A DNA stretch of 64,000 nucleotides, taken from UBA12481 sp942493265 (GTDB taxonomy: Bacteria > Bacteroidota > Bacteroidia > Bacteroidales > UBA12481). Positions within the stretch are counted from its first letter, which is position 1. Every line of letters starts with the position of its first letter. Positions 60,002 through 64,000 of this stretch are shown here, piece by piece. The position numbers and the translations under genes are program-made. The notes beneath the pieces were generated by a model that was not told where the DNA came from, did no database searches, and saw nothing but the letters and a program-made list of their open reading frames with translations. Location: positions 3,596,001-3,660,000 of the forward strand of contig OW818688.1 in NCBI GenBank assembly GCA_942493265.1, in the 5' to 3' direction.

Positions 60002-61825
60002 TTACCTCCGATAGGTTTTTTCAATGGTGACAATAACTTGCTCCGAGCGGGCAACGAGCTGTTGAAGGTCGGCTTCACCTGTTCCCGGTGCAAATCTCAA
60101 AAATTCCGCCTGATCAATTGTTTCAATGAAATCATTGATGGTTTCTTCGTCTACCCCGCGATTCACCAGAAGGTCACGAATAGTATCGCGGTTCAGATTT
60201 GACAGATTTATATTAAACTTATCACTTACATAACCCCATAGTGCTTTTGTCAATGCCTCCAGGAATTCATCCCGGCTGGAAGTTTCGAGAAATTTCCGTG
60301 CCTGGGCTAACCGCTTGCGGCTGATGGCATTGGCTTTTCTGAACCTGCTCCCTTCAACATCAGCGAGGTTCTTAAACCTGGAACGGTAATAGAGGAAAAG
60401 AGCGGTAAATATCAGTGAAAGAAGGATATAGATGAGAATAAATCCCGTTGAGGCAAAGAAATGATCTCCCCTGACCCTGAAATTCGATTTGCCGGTTTTG
60501 ATAAACCGGATATCCTGACCTATTACCCGAATATCCTCTTTGCCAGGAGTACTTGCCACAGTCGCATCAGAATCATTGTCGCCCTTAAGCACATTGATTC
60601 TGATAATATCACTCGTAAAGGTTTTAAAACTTCCGGCAGCAGGATCGAAATAGCTGAAGCTCCAGGCTGGAATCTCAAAGGAACCGGCATGCCGCGGAAT
60701 AATGAGGTATTCAAAAGTCTTGGATCCGGTAATCCCGTTGCTTCCGGCATCGATATTATCCGTGATTTTGGGATCGTACACTTCCAGATCGGCCGGGAAC
60801 CGAAAAGAGGGCAGCTCGATCAGCTTGATATTGCCATTCCCTTTAACGTTGACTTTTAGCGTAATGGCCTCATTGGTTTTGACTTCCTGCTTATCTATTC
60901 CCGCAGTAACCGTGAACCTGCCCACAGCACCGTTAAATCCAGCAGGCTGATTCTCAGGAAATGGTTTGACGTTGATCTCCACCGGTTGGCTCTTCACTTT
61001 TTTGGTAACCGTTTCATAACTGCCGAAAAAATCATCAAACGGACTACGCTGTCCTCTTCGCTGAACATTTACAAAGCATTCAATTTCAAAGGGATCAATG
61101 GTTATTTTTCCTGTTTTTTGGGGAACCAGAATGGTTTTCCTGATAACTCCCATATTGTAAACCCGTCCATTATAGCTGACCCTCTCCAGACTAACCTGCT
61201 CAGAGGTTGGAATTTCCTGGTTCCAGAATCCTCCGAAAGCCGGCATCTTGATCTCACCAAATCGGGCCAGGGTAACCCGGGTGTAAATTTTTATGGTGGC
61301 AAATATCTGTTCCCCTTTATAAACCTGACTCCGGTCGACATCAATCTTAACGAAAAGGTCATCCGTATTTACGCCGCTTGTACCTCCTCCGCCTTGAGTT
61401 GCCTGCTGTTTATCCTCATTACCTTTTACCACCTCAATCTTTACCTGCTCGCTGGTATAGGTTTTTCCTTTAACCACAGCCGTGGCTGATGGAATAGTAA
61501 ATACTCCTTCTTTGGTAGACTGGATATTATAGTTGTATGTGTATGAAACCGATTGACTTACCTGATTATTGATTATCTGGGTGTTCATGCTGGTTGACAG
61601 CATAGGCCCGGATGAAAGAAAGCCGTCGATTTTGGGACCGTTGAATCCCTCAGCTTTAGAATTAATGGTATAAGATAATCGGGCAACCTCACCAACTGCC
61701 ATAACTTTAGGGGCTTCAACAGTCAGCTGGATACCATCCTGGGCAAAAACTGCCCAAGGAATCCCTAACCCCAACAGGATAAGCACTGATAGTGCTTTTA
61801 TGGTTCCAAAAATTTTTCTTTTCAT
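60002..61825 (-). CDS. batD: BatD aerotolerance protein
   Basis: The 607-residue protein has a signal peptide (ALSVLILLGLGIPWAVFAQ) and repeated Ig-like beta domains (LTVEAPKVMAVGEVARLSYT, NEAITLKVNVKGNGNIKLIE, YLIIPRHAGSFEIPAWSFSY), a membrane helix (FFASTGFILIYILLSLIFTAL) near residue 440, and a helical C-terminal cytosolic part. This is the BatD layout. The ATG overlaps the batB-batC stop as TAATG, so translation is coupled. A TTG two codons upstream is not used. Confidence 0.9.
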   Translation of the reverse strand: MKRKIFGTIKALSVLILLGLGIPWAVFAQDGIQLTVEAPKVMAVGEVARLSYTINSKAEGFNGPKIDGFLSSGPMLSTSMNTQIINNQVSQSVSYTYNYNIQSTKEGVFTIPSATAVVKGKTYTSEQVKIEVVKGNEDKQQATQGGGGTSGVNTDDLFVKIDVDRSQVYKGEQIFATIKIYTRVTLARFGEIKMPAFGGFWNQEIPTSEQVSLERVSYNGRVYNMGVIRKTILVPQKTGKITIDPFEIECFVNVQRRGQRSPFDDFFGSYETVTKKVKSQPVEINVKPFPENQPAGFNGAVGRFTVTAGIDKQEVKTNEAITLKVNVKGNGNIKLIELPSFRFPADLEVYDPKITDNIDAGSNGITGSKTFEYLIIPRHAGSFEIPAWSFSYFDPAAGSFKTFTSDIIRINVLKGDNDSDATVASTPGKEDIRVIGQDIRFIKTGKSNFRVRGDHFFASTGFILIYILLSLIFTALFLYYRSRFKNLADVEGSRFRKANAISRKRLAQARKFLETSSRDEFLEALTKALWGYVSDKFNINLSNLNRDTIRDLLVNRGVDEETINDFIETIDQAEFLRFAPGTGEADLQQLVARSEQVIVTIEKTYRR

Positions 61826-63528
61826 TACCAATCCTTTATGGTTCTAACCTTACTGGCATTTGCCTTTTCCTTCTTAACCTTTTCCTGAACTTTCTTCTCA
61901 TCGGTTGCCAATGCTTCCAATAATCTCTTGGCATCTTCCTTCGACATCTTTACGTTCTGCTCTTTTGCCTGCTGCTGCTCAGATTTCTGATCCTTCTGGT
62001 CCTGAGGCTGCTGCTGATCCCCTTCCTTCTTTTCCTTCTTATCGTTCTTATCATTCTTATCGTTCTTTTCGCTTTCCTGCTTCTTTTTCATCAACTGCGC
62101 ATACGACAGATTGTACTTGGTATCAAGATCGGCCGGATTCCTGCGAAGGGCATCTTTATAAGCATTGATGCTTTCCTCAACCTTACCGGCCTGAAGCAAT
62201 GAGTTGCCCAGGTTATGATAAGCTCTGGCTGAATTGATTTTCTCGGCATCATTGGCGGCGGCGGCTTCAAACTGACGACCGGCTTCTTCAAATTTCTTTT
62301 GCCGGTACAGTGCATCCCCAAGGTTAAATTCCGCTATTTTACTTACTTTCTTCTCTTCAAGAGCCTTTTTATAAGCTGATTCTGCAACATCAAATTTTTC
62401 GTTTTTAAAATTCCTGTTTCCCTGACGGATATCGCCACGACCGCTTTGTGCCTGGATAGGATGAGCCAATCCAATCATTAATAGAATAATAAACATGTTT
62501 TTCATGTTCTTCACCAGCCACCTGTTTTTACTGCTGCTGATCATAAAGTCAATCAGCAGTAAGAATAGTGCAAATCCAGCATAATACAGGAATTGCTCAT
62601 CATATTCGGAATATATCTTCATCTGAATTTCCTGCTTCTCCATTTTATTCATTTCATCCAGGATGGTTGTGAGACCGGTACGTGATGCAGTTGCCCGCAC
62701 ATAGGTTCCTCCGCCTGCAACAGCAATCTGCTTTAGTAAATCCTCATTCAATTTACTGATAATGACTTTACCCTCATAATCGGTACGGTAATCTTTCTGA
62801 CCGCCTGCAGAGGTAATCGGGATCGGCACTCCCTGGGCCGAGCCAATACCGATTGTGTGTATGATGATCCCGGCAGCGGCTGCCTCTTTGGCAGCGACCA
62901 CTGCATCTTCTTCATGGTCCTCACCGTCGGTTATAATAACGATAGCCCTGCTTTTGTCGGAATTTGGGGAGAATGACCTCATTGCCAAATGAATGGCGCT
63001 TGCGATTGATGTACCTTGTTTAGGTACGATCTGGGTATTGATGGAATTGAGGAAGAGCTTCGCAGCCATATAATCAGTGGTAACCGGCATCTGAATATAG
63101 GCATCACCTGCAAATACGATCAACCCGATTTTATCATTTTCAAGCCGGTCAACCAACCTGCTGATGGCCATCTTGGCATTCTCCAAACGGTTTGGCTGTA
63201 TATCCTCGGCCATCATCGAATTGGAAACATCCAGCGCGATAATCATTTCAATCCCTTTGCGTTTCACTTCCGATAATTTGGTTCCGAATTGTGGTCGGGC
63301 CAATGCCAGGGTCATAATACCCAATGCCAGCACCCATATCACAAATTTTATAAAAGTGCGGCTGGATGAAAAATCGGGCATTAAACGGTTCAGCAATACC
63401 TGATCCCCCCATTTCAGCAGCTGCCTTTTCTGGTACCTGATGGCGATGATATATAATATAAGCAGTAGCGGAATGACTGCCAAACCAATCAGTGCCTTTT
63501 CATCTTCAAACCTGAATGCGCTGTTCAT
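61825..63528 (-). CDS. BatB-BatC fusion (VWA domain plus TPR)
   Basis: The 567-residue protein joins two Bat proteins. Residues 1-341 are BatB: membrane helices (LIGLAVIPLLLILYIIAIRY; FVIWVLALGIMTLALA), a VWA domain with MIDAS MIIALDVSNSMMAEDI, IVFAGDAYIQMP and IVIITDGEDHEED, then a C-terminal helix. At residue 342 (ATG 62505) a new signal-like stretch starts (MKNMFIILLMIGLAHPIQAQ), followed by TPRs (YHNLGNSLLQAGKVEESINA) and a lysine/glutamine-rich end, as in BatC. The frame is open throughout and no stop separates the two. It overlaps batD by one base. Confidence 0.9.
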   Translation of the reverse strand: MNSAFRFEDEKALIGLAVIPLLLILYIIAIRYQKRQLLKWGDQVLLNRLMPDFSSSRTFIKFVIWVLALGIMTLALARPQFGTKLSEVKRKGIEMIIALDVSNSMMAEDIQPNRLENAKMAISRLVDRLENDKIGLIVFAGDAYIQMPVTTDYMAAKLFLNSINTQIVPKQGTSIASAIHLAMRSFSPNSDKSRAIVIITDGEDHEEDAVVAAKEAAAAGIIIHTIGIGSAQGVPIPITSAGGQKDYRTDYEGKVIISKLNEDLLKQIAVAGGGTYVRATASRTGLTTILDEMNKMEKQEIQMKIYSEYDEQFLYYAGFALFLLLIDFMISSSKNRWLVKNMKNMFIILLMIGLAHPIQAQSGRGDIRQGNRNFKNEKFDVAESAYKKALEEKKVSKIAEFNLGDALYRQKKFEEAGRQFEAAAANDAEKINSARAYHNLGNSLLQAGKVEESINAYKDALRRNPADLDTKYNLSYAQLMKKKQESEKNDKNDKNDKKEKKEGDQQQPQDQKDQKSEQQQAKEQNVKMSKEDAKRLLEALATDEKKVQEKVKKEKANASKVRTIKDW

Positions 63529-63557
63529 TACTGTTTATCAGATAGTTAGTTTATGAA

Positions 63558-64000
63558 TCAAGGATTCCTCCTAAACAGGGTTGTCCTGAGTCCGATCTCA
63601 AGTAATAAAAGTATCAGTGCCAATGCAAGAAACCTCTGATATTCCTCTGTTTTGGTATTGATTTCTTTAACATCAATCCTGGATTTCTCCATTTTATCTA
63701 TCTCCTGATAGATTTCCTTCAATTTCTGATTATTGGTTGCCCTGAAATATTTTCCACCGGTCATGCCTGCAATTTCCTGCAAAACAGCCTCATCAATCTC
63801 GACCTTAACATTCTGGTATTGAATACCGAAAGGCGTTCTGAAGGGGTAGGGGGCAGTCCCCAGTGATCCAACCCCGACCGTGTATACGCGGATTCCGAAT
63901 GTTTTAGCAATCTCGGCTGCTGTAACAGGGGCTATTTCGCCGCGGTTGTTCATCCCGTCAGTCAGCATGATAATGACCTTGCTTCGTGCATCGGAGTCCT
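63558..64000 (-). CDS. batA: BatA VWA protein (5' part beyond window)
   Basis: Only the last 147 codons are inside the window; the frame is open to the right edge. It reads SKVIIMLTDGMNNRGEIAPV, the second half of a VWA domain with its Thr-Asp MIDAS loop, then GVGSLGTAPYPFRTPFG and a C-terminal helix (FLALALILLLLEIGLRTTLF). It precedes batB-batC by 29 bp on the same strand, so it is BatA, the first structural Bat gene. Confidence 0.87.
   Translation of the reverse strand, partial: DSDARSKVIIMLTDGMNNRGEIAPVTAAEIAKTFGIRVYTVGVGSLGTAPYPFRTPFGIQYQNVKVEIDEAVLQEIAGMTGGKYFRATNNQKLKEIYQEIDKMEKSRIDVKEINTKTEEYQRFLALALILLLLEIGLRTTLFRRNP

Overview
The window is a chromosomal segment of a member of the Bacteroidota, probably class Bacteroidia. 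Support comes from the DUF4295 gene behind rpmB-rpmG, a Bat aerotolerance operon, a type IX secretion C-terminal sorting domain, a TonB-dependent receptor paired with a DUF4249 lipoprotein, many lipoprotein signals, and promoters of the TTG-N19-21-TAnnTTTG type. Gene density is high. No rRNA or tRNA gene was seen.

Left part (1-23.4 kb): five predicted glycosidases, namely a GH106-like protein (cut by the window edge), GH92, a DUF2961/GH172 protein, GH27 and GH116. Between them lie a LexA-like regulator, an exonuclease/GIY-YIG nuclease, a metallo-beta-lactamase-fold hydrolase, a secreted M28 peptidase, MaeB and CorA. No SusC/SusD pair is present, so this is a loose set of glycan-degrading enzymes and not a standard polysaccharide utilisation locus. 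From 23.4 to 34.1 kb come yebC, a three-gene murein-peptide set (transglutaminase-like protein, NlpC/P60 peptidase, dipeptide epimerase), a HerA-like ATPase, an EF-G paralogue outside the str operon, an orphan histidine kinase, and ilvA. Upstream of ilvA is a complete ribosome-dependent attenuator: promoter, a 17-residue leader peptide with six isoleucines, an antiterminator segment and a terminator.

The accessory island (about 34.15-35.84 kb) is the most unusual part. It holds a five-repeat CRISPR array whose repeat ends in the Cas12a (type V-A) crRNA handle, with no cas gene in the window. A 579-bp internally deleted IS3-family derivative with a 4-bp target duplication (GGTC) is inserted 9 bp from the leader-side repeat. 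On its far side is the first 22 codons of a degenerate mobile-element-type DNA-binding protein.

Right part (35.9-64 kb): housekeeping genes mnmE, sucD, fabG, an M48 protease, cinA, rpmB-rpmG-DUF4295-ftsY-rimO and a thioesterase; then a TonB receptor/DUF4249 pair with an ECF sigma factor, a putative anti-sigma protein and a DUF4252 protein; a large outer-membrane protein combining a protease-like domain, a propeller and a barrel; a metallophosphoesterase; a cytidylate-kinase-like protein; and the bat operon (batE, batD, a batB-batC fusion, and batA running off the right edge).
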